64,000 nucleotides of DNA from Salipiger abyssi (GTDB lineage Bacteria; Pseudomonadota; Alphaproteobacteria; Rhodobacterales; Rhodobacteraceae): assembly GCF_017311415.1 (NCBI RefSeq), contig NZ_JAEKIS010000001.1, positions 558,001-622,000 of the forward strand, in the 5' to 3' direction. This document shows, piece by piece, positions 33,176-41,936 of this stretch. Positions within the stretch are counted from its first letter, which is position 1. Each line of letters begins with the position of its first letter. The translations under genes were made by a program, and so were the position numbers. The notes beneath the pieces are model-generated. The model was not told where the DNA came from and did no database searches. It saw nothing but the letters and a program-made list of their open reading frames with translations.

Positions 33176-33199
33176 TTGCCCTCCGAGGAGACCCAAGCC

Positions 33200-34228
33200 A
33201 TGACCGACATGCCCCGCATCCTGCACCTCGTCGACGATGCCACCCCCGGCGGCGTCACCCGCGTGCTCAACCATATCCGCAGCTGCCCGCTGATGGCGCA
33301 GACCGCCCGGCACGAGCTCTGGACCGTCGCCCGCAACGCCGCGCTGCCGCGTTGCGAGGCGGACATGATCGTCTCGCATCTGAGCCTGAGCTGGCGCGGC
33401 CTGCCGGCGCTGATCTCGCTGCGCGCGCGTCACCCGGGCACCCCGCTGGTGCATGTGGAGCACAGCTATACCGAGGCCTTCACCGCGCTCAACGTCCGCG
33501 CCAAGCTGCGGTTTTTCACCATGCTGCGCACCGCCTATGCGCTTTTCGACCGGGTTGTCGCGGTGAGCGAGGCGCAGGGCGCATGGCTGACCCGCCGCCG
33601 CCTCGTGCCCGCCGGTGCGTTGCGGGTGATCCCGCCGGTGGTGGATCTCGCGGGTTTCCGTGCGCTGCCCGCGCCGCAGGGCGCGCCGCGTGTCATCGGC
33701 GCCATCGGGAGGCTGCATGGCCAGAAAGGGTTCGATGTGCTGATCCGGGCGTTTCGCGACCTGCCGCGCGACGATATCGAGCTGCACATCTTTGGCACCG
33801 GCCCCGAAGAGCAGGCGCTGCGCGCGCTGGCGGCGGAAGATCCGCGCATCCGTTTCTTCGGCCATGCGGACACTCCCGAGGCCGCGATGCAGGCGGTCGA
33901 CATCGTGGCGATGCCGTCGCGATGGGAAGCCTTCGGACTCGTGGCGCTCGAAGCGCGCGCGGCGGGGCGCCCGGTGATCTGCACAAAGCTCGATGGCCTG
34001 CCGACCAGCGCTGGCGCGTCGGCAACCTATGTGCCGGGCCATAGCGTCAGGGACTGGACGCTGGCGCTTCAGGCGCAGCTGGGAGCGAAGCCGGGCCCCG
34101 GCACTGCGGCGCGCGCCGGACGCGCCGAAGCGGCGTTTGCGTCGGCCTGGGCAGAGATGATCGCGGGCGCGGTGTTCGGGGCCGCGCCTTCGCAGGCGGC
34201 GCAAAGCGGTGCGCTCAGCCTCGCCTGA
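33200..34228 (+). CDS. Family 4 glycosyltransferase
   Basis: A 342-residue GT-B fold retaining glycosyltransferase. The N-terminal domain begins ILHLVDDATPGGVTRVLNHI. The C-terminal donor domain has VIGAIGRLHGQKGFDVLIRAF, HIFGTGPEEQALR and MPSRWEAFGLVALEARAAGRPVI, the E-x7-E type signature of GT4. ATG 33200 has GAGGAG upstream. It is the last gene of the polysaccharide cluster, and insertion-sequence debris begins 160 bp downstream. Confidence 0.82.
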   Translation: MTDMPRILHLVDDATPGGVTRVLNHIRSCPLMAQTARHELWTVARNAALPRCEADMIVSHLSLSWRGLPALISLRARHPGTPLVHVEHSYTEAFTALNVRAKLRFFTMLRTAYALFDRVVAVSEAQGAWLTRRRLVPAGALRVIPPVVDLAGFRALPAPQGAPRVIGAIGRLHGQKGFDVLIRAFRDLPRDDIELHIFGTGPEEQALRALAAEDPRIRFFGHADTPEAAMQAVDIVAMPSRWEAFGLVALEARAAGRPVICTKLDGLPTSAGASATYVPGHSVRDWTLALQAQLGAKPGPGTAARAGRAEAAFASAWAEMIAGAVFGAAPSQAAQSGALSLA

Positions 34229-34390
34229 CACGATTGCGGGGCGATGCAGGCGGTCCGCGGCCCTGCGATATCCGTCCCGAAGCCCCTCAGTTCGGCGGCA
34301 ATTTGCCCAAGCTCTGACCGGCGACGCCGTTTGGACGGTTGCCGGCCCGACCCGGACAAAGCACCGCGTGCAGTCCGGGTCGTTCTCGCC

Positions 34391-34800
34391 TAGGTCGTGT
34401 TGACAAAAGGGATTCCGCTCGGCGGGTAGGGCATGATTCAAGCTGACATCTGCGATGGAGACCAGCTTGGCACGAGACCTTATGCCGGACGAGGAATGGG
34501 CGTTCTTTGAGCGCTTCATCCTCGCCGTCCGCGCCCCGAACGGACGCAAAGCCACCAACCACCGCCTCGTCCTTGATGGGATTTTCTGGATTGCCCGAAC
34601 CGGGGCTCCGTGGCGGGACCTACCTGGCGAGTTCGGCAAATGGTCAAGCATTTACCGACAGTTCCCGCGCTGGACACTGGCGGGCCTCTGGGAGGACATC
34701 ATGGATGCCCTGAACCAGAGCGGAGCCGTGCCAAGCGCCCTGCAAATGAACGACAGCACCGTGATCCGCGCCTATCATCCACTGCCAGGCGGTGAATTGC
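34391..34800 (+). mobile_element. IS5-family element remnant (left end)
   Basis: A terminal sequence resembling an IS427-group end (GGTCGTGTTGACAAAAGG from 34393), flanked by CTA/TAG, is followed by the 5' part of an IS5-type transposase gene. The right half and right terminal repeat are missing. Sequence identity to the family is lost at about 34782. Confidence 0.6.
34455..34782 (+). pseudogene. Truncated IS5-family transposase OrfA
   Basis: About 109 codons of a DUF4096/IS5 OrfA: LMPDEEWAFFERFI, GRKATNHRLVLDGIFWIARTGAPWRDLP, FGKWSSIYRQFPRWTLAGLWEDIMDALNQSGAVP. A DST motif follows (NDSTVIRAYH) with the aspartate of the catalytic site. After this the frame runs into unrelated sequence and then the IS110-type element. 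It is non-functional because the OrfB part with the remaining catalytic residues is absent. Confidence 0.75.
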
Positions 34801-34829
34801 GAAGCAATGTTCCGTGTATGGACGCCCCC

Positions 34830-35070
34830 GGGGCTGCAAGCGATTTTTTGACTTTGGCAACAGCATTGCGGTCGAGTTCCTTCGTGTATCCGGCCTCTGG
34901 TTGCGACCTTCAATGCCGCGGGCCCTCATGGTGAGTTCGAGGAACAGGTCCAAAACGAGAGGCCGTAGTACAAGCTACTCGGGACATTACTGGTTTTCCC
35001 ATTCCTGATCTCGTCGACGCTTTGCCATGACCTCCATTCAGAACCACCGCACCCCAGCCTGCCTTCGCGC
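34830..35070 (-). ncRNA. Candidate bridge-RNA region of the IS1111-type element
   Basis: This 241-bp non-coding stretch lies between the transposase stop and the element's downstream end. In the IS1111 group that is where the structured RNA guiding target and donor recognition is encoded. I have not folded it. The call is by position only. Confidence 0.35.
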
Positions 35071-36096
35071 TCAGGCGTTGGCAGGGGTCTCGTAGACGCC
35101 GCCATGAGCCATGATCGCCCAGGCCATCCGCGCCATCTTGTTTGCCAGCGCAACTGCAACCAGCATTTTAGGTTTGCGAGCCAACATACGGGCCAGCCAC
35201 GACCCATCTGGCGCGCCGCCGCGTTTTTGCGCGGCTTGGATCGCGGACATTGCACCGATGATCAGCAAACGCCGCAGGTCGCGCTGACCCATTTTTGATA
35301 TCTTGCCCAGCCTTGTTTTACCGCCCGTAGAATGCTGGCGTGGTGCCAGCCCGATCCAGGCTGCGAAGTCGCGCCCCTTGCTGAACATCTCTGGCGGTGC
35401 CGCCAGCACGGCAATCGATACCGCCGTCACCGGGCCGATCCCCGGCATGGTCATCAACCTGCGCGCCACATCGTCCTGTCGGGCAATCTGTCGAAGTTGC
35501 CGGGTCAGCGCGTCAATGCGCGCGCTTAGCCCGGCGATGAGATCGAAGAATATTTGGCAAAGGCCGGTGACTTCGGGCGGCAATCGTTCTCCATTCTCAG
35601 CCACAGCCTTTTCCAACCGAGGCAGATGCTGAGGGCCTTTCGGCGCGACAATCCCATGTTCAGCCAGATGCCCTCGCAATGCGTTGATCGCCTGGGTACG
35701 TTGCCCTGTCAAAAGATCGCGGGTCTTGAGTACCATCGACTGACCTTGTTGCTCGGTTGTCTTGGTCGTCACAAAGCGCATGGTCGGTCGGGACGCTGCT
35801 TCAGCGATGGCTTCGGCATCATTCGCATCGTTCTTTTGCCGCTTCACATAGGGTTTGACGTATTGCGGGGCGATGAGCCTGACATCGTGGCCAAGTCTGG
35901 AAAGCTCCCGGCTCCAGTGATGCGCACCCGCGCAAGCCTCCAAAGCGATGGTGCAAGGCTCAATCTGACCGAAAAACTCTAGCACCCGCCCTCGCGGCAA
36001 CGCCTTGCTAAAGACCTTAGATCCATTTGCCGCCGCGCCATGCGCGTGAAACGAACTCTTGGCAATATCCAGCCCTACAATGCTAACCTTCTCCAT
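35071..36096 (-). CDS. IS110-family DEDD transposase
   Basis: A 341-residue recombinase. The N-terminal RuvC-like DEDD domain shows VGLDIAKSSFHAHG (first Asp), IALEACAGAHHW (Glu) and KNDANDAEAIAEAA (Asp-Asp). The C-terminal Tnp20/transposase_20 domain shows MTMPGIGPVTAVSI, FAAWIGLAPRQHSTGGKTRLGKISKMGQRDLRRLLIIGA, with the conserved serine-containing region. Length is normal for the family, with no frameshift. Likely active. Confidence 0.9.
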   Translation of the reverse strand: MEKVSIVGLDIAKSSFHAHGAAANGSKVFSKALPRGRVLEFFGQIEPCTIALEACAGAHHWSRELSRLGHDVRLIAPQYVKPYVKRQKNDANDAEAIAEAASRPTMRFVTTKTTEQQGQSMVLKTRDLLTGQRTQAINALRGHLAEHGIVAPKGPQHLPRLEKAVAENGERLPPEVTGLCQIFFDLIAGLSARIDALTRQLRQIARQDDVARRLMTMPGIGPVTAVSIAVLAAPPEMFSKGRDFAAWIGLAPRQHSTGGKTRLGKISKMGQRDLRRLLIIGAMSAIQAAQKRGGAPDGSWLARMLARKPKMLVAVALANKMARMAWAIMAHGGVYETPANA

Positions 36097-36170
36097 GGAC
36101 GCTTCCTCCTCGTAGCGAATTTCGACACCGCTACCTTGGCACAGCGATGCCGTGAGGGGGCGTCCACACC

Positions 36171-36512
36171 ATCAAGAGGGGTCGACTGCACCTGCTTCTT
36201 GGACGCGAAGGCTGGAAGGTGAACTGGAAGAAGCTCTACCGGATCTACCGAGAAGAAGGCTTAACAGTCCGTAAACGGGACGGTCGCAAGCCGGCCCCGG
36301 GGTCCAGGGCGCCCATGGCGATCCCGCAGGGGCCGAACCAGCGCTGGTCACTGTACTTCCTGTCAGACAGCCTTTCGGATGGTCGCCGCTTCCGGGTGCT
36401 GTGCGTCATCGATGACTTCAGCAGAGAATGCCTTGCCTGTGTGGTCGATACATCGCTGTCGGGTCAGAGAGTAGCGCGGGAGCTCGACAACATCACCCGG
36501 GTTCGCGGCTAA
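36171..36512 (+). pseudogene. IS3-family (IS407-type) OrfB fragment
   Basis: About 113 codons of an rve-type integrase: RLHLLLGREGWKVNWKKLYRIYREEGLTVRKR, PMAIPQGPNQRWSL, FRVLCVIDDFSREC and LSGQRVARELD. Both ends are lost: the N-terminal part is cut near the IS110 junction, and the chain stops at TAA 36510-36512. The first catalytic aspartate (normally WSLDF) is tyrosine (WSLYF), so the residue is mutated as well as truncated. Confidence 0.8.
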
Positions 36513-36588
36513 GGGTGTTCAATCTACGTGTTTTTGCCGGAAGGTCGCGGGTCACGCTCCGAGTCCCGACCGTCCGGTCAGATTTCAG

Positions 36589-38130
36589 TCAAGCCGATGC
36601 AGACCCGGCTTTGGCCATACGGCGCACCATGGCGCCGGTGGTTCTGAAGGACGAATGCCAGTCGAAGGCTTCTTCCAGGACATGAGGGGTCTGGCCGCCC
36701 CGCCTGCAGGCGCGTTCGAAATAATCGCTCAGCGTATCGCGCCAGTCCGGATGCGCGCAGGTGTCGATGATGATGCGCGCACGTTCGCGCGGCGCCAGGC
36801 CGCGAAGGTCGGCCAGACCCTGTTCGGTAACCAGCACGTCCACGTCATGTTCGGTGTGATCGACATGACTGACCATAGGAACGACAGAGGTCACGAGACC
36901 GCCCTTGGCCTGGGATTTCGTAACGAAGATGGACAGACCTGCATTGCGGGCGAAATCGCCCGACCCGCCGATGCCGTTCATCATGTGGCTGCCCATGACA
37001 TGGGTCGAATTCACGTTGCCATAGATGTCGAATTCCAGCGCCGTGTTGATCGCGACGATGCCGAGGCGGCGCACGATCTCGGGGTGGTTCGAGATTTCCT
37101 GCGGGCGCAGGACAAGACGGTCCTTGTAGTGATCGAGCCGACCCATGACGTCGGCATGCCGGGCCGCGCTCAGCGTGATCGAGGAGGCCGATGCAAAGTC
37201 GAGCTTTCCACAATCCATCAGGTCGAACGCCGAGTCCTGAAGCACTTCGGAATACATGGTCATGTTGGAGAAGGGCGCATCGGTCAATCCGGAAAGCACG
37301 GAATTGGCGATGCTACCGATTCCCGCCTGGAGCGGCGGCAGCGACGGCGGCAATGCGCCGCGTCTGACCTCGCGCTCGAGGAAGGCTGTGATGTGATGCG
37401 ATATGGCGCGCGTGTCGTCGTCGGCATCTCCGAGGTTGGCATAGCTGTCCAAGCGGTCGGACAGGACGATCGCGGCGATCCGGTCACGGTCCACCCGGAT
37501 CACGGATGTGCCGATACGGTCGTCCGGATTGCGAAGGAACAGCGGTTCGCGCGCGGGTCTGTCGGAAGGAATGAAGATGTCGTGCATGCCTTCAAGGGCC
37601 GTTGGCGCGCATGTGTTGAGCTCGACGATCACCTGCTGCGCCTGGGTTGCGAAGCCGGCGGAATTCCCGACGGAGGTGGTCGGGACGATGCCCCCATCCT
37701 CGGTGATCGCCGCGGCTTCGATCACCGCGATGTCGGGCTTGGGAAACTGCCCCGATCGCAGCTGTTCGACCGTCTCGGACAGGTGTTGATCGAGGTACAT
37801 AACCGAGCCGTCGTTGATCTTGGCCCGCAGGCGCGCATCGGATTGAAACGGCAACCTGCGCTGAATCACGCCGCTGTCTGCCAGAAGCCCGTCCAAATCG
37901 TTGCCGAGGGACGCACCGGTGATCAAGGTTATGCCGACCGGATCGGTAGCAGCCCTGCGGGCGAGCGCTAGCGGCACCGCCTTTGCTTCGCCCGATCTGG
38001 TGAATCCCGACATGCCGACAACCATTCCGTCGCGGATTAGACCTGCCGCCACATCCGCCGAAACAATGCGGGTCAGAAGAGAATGGTCACGGATGCGAGG
38101 GTGCGCTTCATCGGATTGGGGGCTGGTCAT
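36589..38130 (-). CDS. Acetyl-CoA hydrolase/succinyl-CoA:acetate-type CoA-transferase
   Basis: A 513-residue class I CoA-transferase of the Cat1/AarC/Ach1 family, which moves CoA between succinyl-CoA (or acetyl-CoA) and a carboxylate. Recognisable segments are VVGMSGFTRSGEAKAVPLAL at the N-terminus, PPLQAGIGSIANSVLSGL, the catalytic glutamate region MYSEVLQDSAFDLMD, and VMGSHMMNGIGGSGDFARNAGLSIF in the C-terminal domain. It is the first catabolic gene inside the IS-bounded island. ATG 38130 is preferred over an upstream in-frame ATG because the family N-terminus fits it. AT-rich operator-like palindromes lie 46-150 bp upstream. Confidence 0.82.
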   Translation of the reverse strand: MTSPQSDEAHPRIRDHSLLTRIVSADVAAGLIRDGMVVGMSGFTRSGEAKAVPLALARRAATDPVGITLITGASLGNDLDGLLADSGVIQRRLPFQSDARLRAKINDGSVMYLDQHLSETVEQLRSGQFPKPDIAVIEAAAITEDGGIVPTTSVGNSAGFATQAQQVIVELNTCAPTALEGMHDIFIPSDRPAREPLFLRNPDDRIGTSVIRVDRDRIAAIVLSDRLDSYANLGDADDDTRAISHHITAFLEREVRRGALPPSLPPLQAGIGSIANSVLSGLTDAPFSNMTMYSEVLQDSAFDLMDCGKLDFASASSITLSAARHADVMGRLDHYKDRLVLRPQEISNHPEIVRRLGIVAINTALEFDIYGNVNSTHVMGSHMMNGIGGSGDFARNAGLSIFVTKSQAKGGLVTSVVPMVSHVDHTEHDVDVLVTEQGLADLRGLAPRERARIIIDTCAHPDWRDTLSDYFERACRRGGQTPHVLEEAFDWHSSFRTTGAMVRRMAKAGSASA

Positions 38131-38175
38131 CGAACGTCTCCACATGGGTTTGCAGCCAGAGCGTCTGGCACATAA

Positions 38176-38187
38176 ATAATGCATTTT
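38176..38187. promoter_or_regulatory. Island operator candidate 1
   Basis: ATAATGCATTTT, 10 of 12 matches to ATAATGCATTAT, about 46 bp before the start of the class I CoA-transferase. Confidence 0.5.
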
Positions 38188-38269
38188 TTTATAAATAAAG
38201 AGCTAAATTTCAATCGAAAATCGCTATTATTGCGCCAATATCAGCGATTCACTAACATACATGTCATTT

Positions 38270-38281
38270 ATAGTGCATTAT
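38270..38281. promoter_or_regulatory. Island operator candidate 2
   Basis: ATAGTGCATTAT, 11 of 12 matches to the island palindrome, ~140 bp before the class I CoA-transferase. Confidence 0.5.
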
Positions 38282-38407
38282 TTTGCGCATAGACCTGATC
38301 GTGTCGTGGTTTGTGTGGGCGCCGGCCAAACAAAATGGCGACCCTGCACGTTGGCGGGGCCGCCATTCTTGAACGTCGAGGCTGGCCCTGACGAGCCGCC
38401 CGGCAGA

Positions 38408-39637
38408 TTAGCTTGCAGCGCTGGCCTTGCGCGGCTTTGCCCAAAGCGCGACCTCGGGGTCGGACTGCACGGCCGCGCCCTGATCGATGATTTCCGCGAT
38501 CCGGTCGTCCGAGAAGCCAAGCTCTTGCATGATCTGGGTCGAATGCTCGCCAAGCAGCGGCGGCGGTAGGGAGCCTGCCACATCGCCCAGCAACGGACCC
38601 AGGGGCAGCTCGGGCGTCTGAAATTCGTACCCGGCAAAATCGAACCCGGACACCTTCTCTCCGGCCTGCGCCTGGGGCGCGTCGAGCACACGATCCAGCG
38701 GCAGCACTTCCGTATAGCCGACACCGGCGGCGTCGAGCCTTTCAGTAAGCGCGTCGAACCCGAAACCCGCGACAGCCTGGCTGACGATCCGCTCGACATC
38801 GGGGCGACGCGCCCGCCGCTGGCGCAGAGTCGCGAGCTCGGGGTCGGGGGAGAGGCCGACGGCGGCTTCGAACTTGCGCCAATGGTCATCGGTCAGCATG
38901 ACCAGGTAGATCCAGCGCCCGTCCTGCGTTTCGTAGGCGCCATAGCCCGGAATCGAGAATTCGGCGGAAGGTTCCTGCTCGGGCCGCCCCAGGAGCTGGG
39001 ATTTCAGCTGGACGCCCAGCAGGTCCCGCGCCGCGATGTGCAGCCCGGTTTCATACAGGCCGATCTCGATGTTGCGGCGCTCTTCGGATCGGTCCGACTG
39101 CAACGCGGCGAGAATTGCCATCACCGCGTAACACCCCGCGAACTGGTCGTGATACGATGGTCCGAGTCGCGCGGGTCGGCCATCGGGGCGGTTGTAGTAC
39201 ATGACACCCGTTGCGGCTTCGGCGATCGGATTGGAGGCGACCTGTTCCTCAAGCGGCCCTGCGCCGTATCCCTTGATATGACAGAAGATGATGTCGGGAT
39301 TGATCGCGTTGCAGTCTTTGAACGTCACTCCCAGCTTGCGCGCGGCCGAGGGCGACAGGTTCTGAAGGACAATGTCCGCGCTGGCAATCAGTTTGCGGAA
39401 CGCGTCTTTCCCATCCTCCGATGTCATGTCGAGGCAGAGACTGCGTTTCCCCCTGTTGAACGCGAGATAGCTCCCGCTGGGCCCGCCCCGGACGAGTTTT
39501 CGGGTCGTTTCACCTGCCGGAGGCTCGATCTTGATCACGTCTGCGCCAAGCTGATTCAGCAGATGCGCACCATAGGGCGCGGCGATCATGCTGCCCAGCT
39601 CGACCACGGTTTTGCCGGCGAGAACACCAGTTTTCAT
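38408..39637 (-). CDS. Class III CoA-transferase (CaiB/BaiF family)
   Basis: A 409-residue family III CoA-transferase. The N-terminal Rossmann half opens with LAGKTVVELGSMIAAPYGAHLLNQLGADVIKIEPP, and NRGKRSLCLDM follows. The catalytic aspartate is present at residue 164 (SYHDQFAG). The C-terminal half has VDVS-equivalent (RNIEIGLYE), the DGRWIYLVMLTDDHW segment and GEHSTQIMQELG. It transfers CoA from a thioester donor to an organic acid; the acceptor is unknown but the context suggests a dicarboxylate. ATG 39637 follows AAGGAG. The promoter carries a perfect copy of the island palindrome. Confidence 0.85.
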   Translation of the reverse strand: MKTGVLAGKTVVELGSMIAAPYGAHLLNQLGADVIKIEPPAGETTRKLVRGGPSGSYLAFNRGKRSLCLDMTSEDGKDAFRKLIASADIVLQNLSPSAARKLGVTFKDCNAINPDIIFCHIKGYGAGPLEEQVASNPIAEAATGVMYYNRPDGRPARLGPSYHDQFAGCYAVMAILAALQSDRSEERRNIEIGLYETGLHIAARDLLGVQLKSQLLGRPEQEPSAEFSIPGYGAYETQDGRWIYLVMLTDDHWRKFEAAVGLSPDPELATLRQRRARRPDVERIVSQAVAGFGFDALTERLDAAGVGYTEVLPLDRVLDAPQAQAGEKVSGFDFAGYEFQTPELPLGPLLGDVAGSLPPPLLGEHSTQIMQELGFSDDRIAEIIDQGAAVQSDPEVALWAKPRKASAAS

Positions 39638-39716
39638 GCATTTTCTCCTTGCCGAACGGCGCTGGACCGCGCCGATTTCGGGAACTTCAAATTTTTCCTT
39701 GCCATACGGAGAATGC

Positions 39717-39728
39717 ATAATGCATTAT
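39717..39728. promoter_or_regulatory. Island operator candidate 3 (perfect)
   Basis: ATAATGCATTAT, preceded by an overlapping AATGCAT (39712-39718), in the divergent gap between a CoA-transferase (80 bp away) and the ABC transporter operon. Confidence 0.6.
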
Positions 39729-39895
39729 CTAGGCGTCAAGAGCATTCTTGGTTCGGAGTGGGCTGGGGCTATGGAGGATCGGCCCCACTGGCTGCGCAAG
39801 ATTGCTGGCCTGTGCCTGGGGGTGATTGAGTTGGGTGACGTCCTGGCCGCAGCCAGCAGGGGTTATTTGCACATACGTCTCAGGGAGGAGGCACA

Positions 39896-41104
39896 ATGTA
39901 CAATAAGAAATGGAAACAAGCGGCGCTCGCCGTTGTTGCAGCAACGGCGCTATCCACGGGGCCGGCACTTGCTGAATCCGGTGTCGACCTGGAAAACAAG
40001 GTTGTCACGATCGGGGCGTTTACCCCCGTGACCGGCCCGGTGCCGTTCTACGCGGTCCTGACCCACGCGGCCGAAGCCTATTTCAAGACGATCAACGAAT
40101 CCGGCGAAGTCGACGGCTGGACGTTCAGCTACGTTACCAAGGATGACGGGTACGATCCGGCGCGCAGCGTTGCGGTCGCCCGCAGCCTGGTCGAGGACGA
40201 CAGCATCTTCGCCCTGTCCGCGCCGATCGGAACCGCGACCAACGTGGCGGTTCTGCCCTATGCCAAGGAAGCCGGCGTTCCCGTCATTGGACCGGTCGGC
40301 GGATCCAGCCAGTTCTTCGAAGTCCCGACCGTCTTCCCGCTGTTGCCGGACTACGGGTGGTCCGCCGCATCCGCGGCTGAATACGCGGCCAACGGCCTGG
40401 GTCACCAGAAGATCGCCCTGCTGTGGGAAAACGACGAGCTGGGCAAATCCGCCAGGCGCGGATTCGATCTCGTGATGGAGGATCTCGGCCTTGAGCCTGC
40501 GGAATCCATTCCCTTCGACGTCAAGACGACCAGCTTCAGCGCACATATCCGGCGCATCCAGAATTCCGGCGCGCAAACGGTGTTGCTCTACGGGTCGAAC
40601 GCCAACCTCGCGGCGGCCCTCAAGGCGGCTGACCTGCAAGGTGTCGATGTCGCCTGGTTCGCGCCCTTCTTCACCGCCGACCCGTCGACCCTGAAACTGG
40701 CAGGCGACCTGCTGGAGGGCGTCTACTTCTCGTCCTGGCTGCTGCCCGTCTCCAGTGACGAGCCGGAGGTGGAGGCATACCGCGAAGCCGTCGCCGAGTA
40801 TTTTCCGAATGACCCGATCGGCGTTCTGGGCCTGAACGGCTGGAGCAACGCCGCCTTGTTCCACAAGGGTTTCCAGCTGCTTCTGGACAGCGGAGACGAG
40901 ATCACGCGGGACAATCTCGTCAAGGCGATGAACACGATGACCGACGCGGCCGTCGGAGGTGCGCGCGGCGTGACCTTCAGCGCGGAGGATCACCGCGGGA
41001 CCCGTCAGGAAGGCATTATCCAGTACAAGGATGGCGACTTTGTCCTCGTCCGCGGGTTCCAGCCCTATCCCGACGTCGCCTTCAACGCCGCCGAGGGCGG
41101 GTAA
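39896..41104 (+). CDS. Branched-chain-type ABC transporter substrate-binding protein
   Basis: A 402-residue periplasmic binding protein of the LivK/type I family. It has a Sec signal peptide (cleavage after PALA near residue 26). The mature domain opens with VVTIGAFTPVTGPVPFYAVLTHAAEAYFKTINE and continues with AGVPVIGPVGGSS, KIALLWENDELGKS and QTVLLYGSNANLAAALKAADLQG. GGGAGGAGG lies before ATG 39896. It begins a rightward operon that ends with the two ATPases. Members bind branched-chain amino acids, amides or aromatic and aliphatic acids, so the ligand is not fixed. Confidence 0.85.
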   Translation: MYNKKWKQAALAVVAATALSTGPALAESGVDLENKVVTIGAFTPVTGPVPFYAVLTHAAEAYFKTINESGEVDGWTFSYVTKDDGYDPARSVAVARSLVEDDSIFALSAPIGTATNVAVLPYAKEAGVPVIGPVGGSSQFFEVPTVFPLLPDYGWSAASAAEYAANGLGHQKIALLWENDELGKSARRGFDLVMEDLGLEPAESIPFDVKTTSFSAHIRRIQNSGAQTVLLYGSNANLAAALKAADLQGVDVAWFAPFFTADPSTLKLAGDLLEGVYFSSWLLPVSSDEPEVEAYREAVAEYFPNDPIGVLGLNGWSNAALFHKGFQLLLDSGDEITRDNLVKAMNTMTDAAVGGARGVTFSAEDHRGTRQEGIIQYKDGDFVLVRGFQPYPDVAFNAAEGG

Positions 41105-41176
41105 CGAAGGCGATACGGCCCGCTGGCCTCCCGTCGGCGGGCGAGTGTTTTTCAACTTAAACAATCGGGGATCTCT

Positions 41177-41926
41177 ATGCCCACCATCCCAATCAGCGCG
41201 CCCGCACGTCTTGATGGCAAGATTGCGCTTGTCACTGGCGCAGCAGGGGGAATCGGCCGTGCTACGGCCCTTGCTCTCGCAGAGGCCGGCGCGACGGTTG
41301 TCGCCACCGACATCGCGGACCATGCCGAGTTCGAGTCCGACAAGATCATCTATCGCCGCTACGACGTCACCTCCCGGGACGAAACGCGGTCGATCATTGC
41401 CGAAACCAAAGCCGAGCATGGGGCGATCGACGCGCTGATCCTGTGTGCCGGAACGATCTCTCACAAGCACCTGGTCGACTCGACGGATGAAGAATGGCGG
41501 TCGATCCTGGACGTGAACCTCATGGGGGTCGTCAACCCGGTGCGGGAGGTCTTTCCGGTGATGGCCGAGCAGGGCATGGGAAAGATCGTCGCTCTGGGCT
41601 CGATTGCCTCCAAGATCGGGGGCGTGGCCTCTGGCCCGTCCTACGTCGCGGCCAAGTCGGCGGTACACGGGCTGATGAAATGGGTCGCAAAGAACGGCGC
41701 CGACAAAGGCATCTATGCCAGTGTCATCGCTCCCGGCCCCGTGGAAACCCCGATGTGGGAAACCGTGACGCAGAGGGCCGCGCCCTCACCCAATGGCAGC
41801 GTCCCTCTTGGCCGGTTCGGCCAGCCTGAAGATATCGCCCAGGCGATCCTCTTCCTCGCGTCGCCTGCCTCGAACTGGATTACCGGCACCGTTCTCGACG
41901 TGAACGGCGGCATGTTGATGGACTGA
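41177..41926 (+). CDS. SDR-family oxidoreductase
   Basis: A 249-residue classical short-chain dehydrogenase. The coenzyme-binding [16 protein letters not shown] appears at residues 19-34. The catalytic set is Ser142 (GSIASK), Tyr156 and Lys160 ([11 protein letters not shown]). DVN at 112-114 and the ending [16 protein letters not shown] are typical. Aspartate after the second strand (ATDIADH) favours NAD. It likely oxidises or reduces a hydroxy-intermediate of the pathway. Confidence 0.85.
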   Translation: MPTIPISAPARLDGKIALVTGAAGGIGRATALALAEAGATVVATDIADHAEFESDKIIYRRYDVTSRDETRSIIAETKAEHGAIDALILCAGTISHKHLVDSTDEEWRSILDVNLMGVVNPVREVFPVMAEQGMGKIVALGSIASKIGGVASGPSYVAAKSAVHGLMKWVAKNGADKGIYASVIAPGPVETPMWETVTQRAAPSPNGSVPLGRFGQPEDIAQAILFLASPASNWITGTVLDVNGGMLMD

Positions 41927-41936
41927 GGGGATAACA

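Larger units (their letters stand above)
34819..36164 (-). mobile_element. IS110-family (IS1111-type) insertion sequence
   Basis: TGGACGCCCCC on the left (34819-34829) is repeated inverted on the right (GGGGGCGTCCA, 36154-36164) around a full-length DEDD transposase gene. Short subterminal inverted repeats and a long noncoding stretch downstream of the transposase stop (about 240 bp) are features of the IS1111 group. The element has landed in older IS debris: an IS5 fragment on one side and an IS3 fragment on the other. It looks intact. Confidence 0.7.
38131..38407. other. AT-rich regulatory gap with two palindromes
   Basis: This 277-bp gap contains an unusually AT-rich block (38165-38290) in otherwise GC-rich DNA. 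It holds ATAATGCATTTT (38176-38187) and ATAGTGCATTAT (38270-38281), matching a palindrome found in other promoter gaps of the island. No gene is seen. Confidence 0.6.

Noticed and set aside
34685-34953. Short frames inside the noncoding end of the IS110-type element
   Set aside because: No homology or ribosome-binding site; the region is better read as the element's noncoding end.
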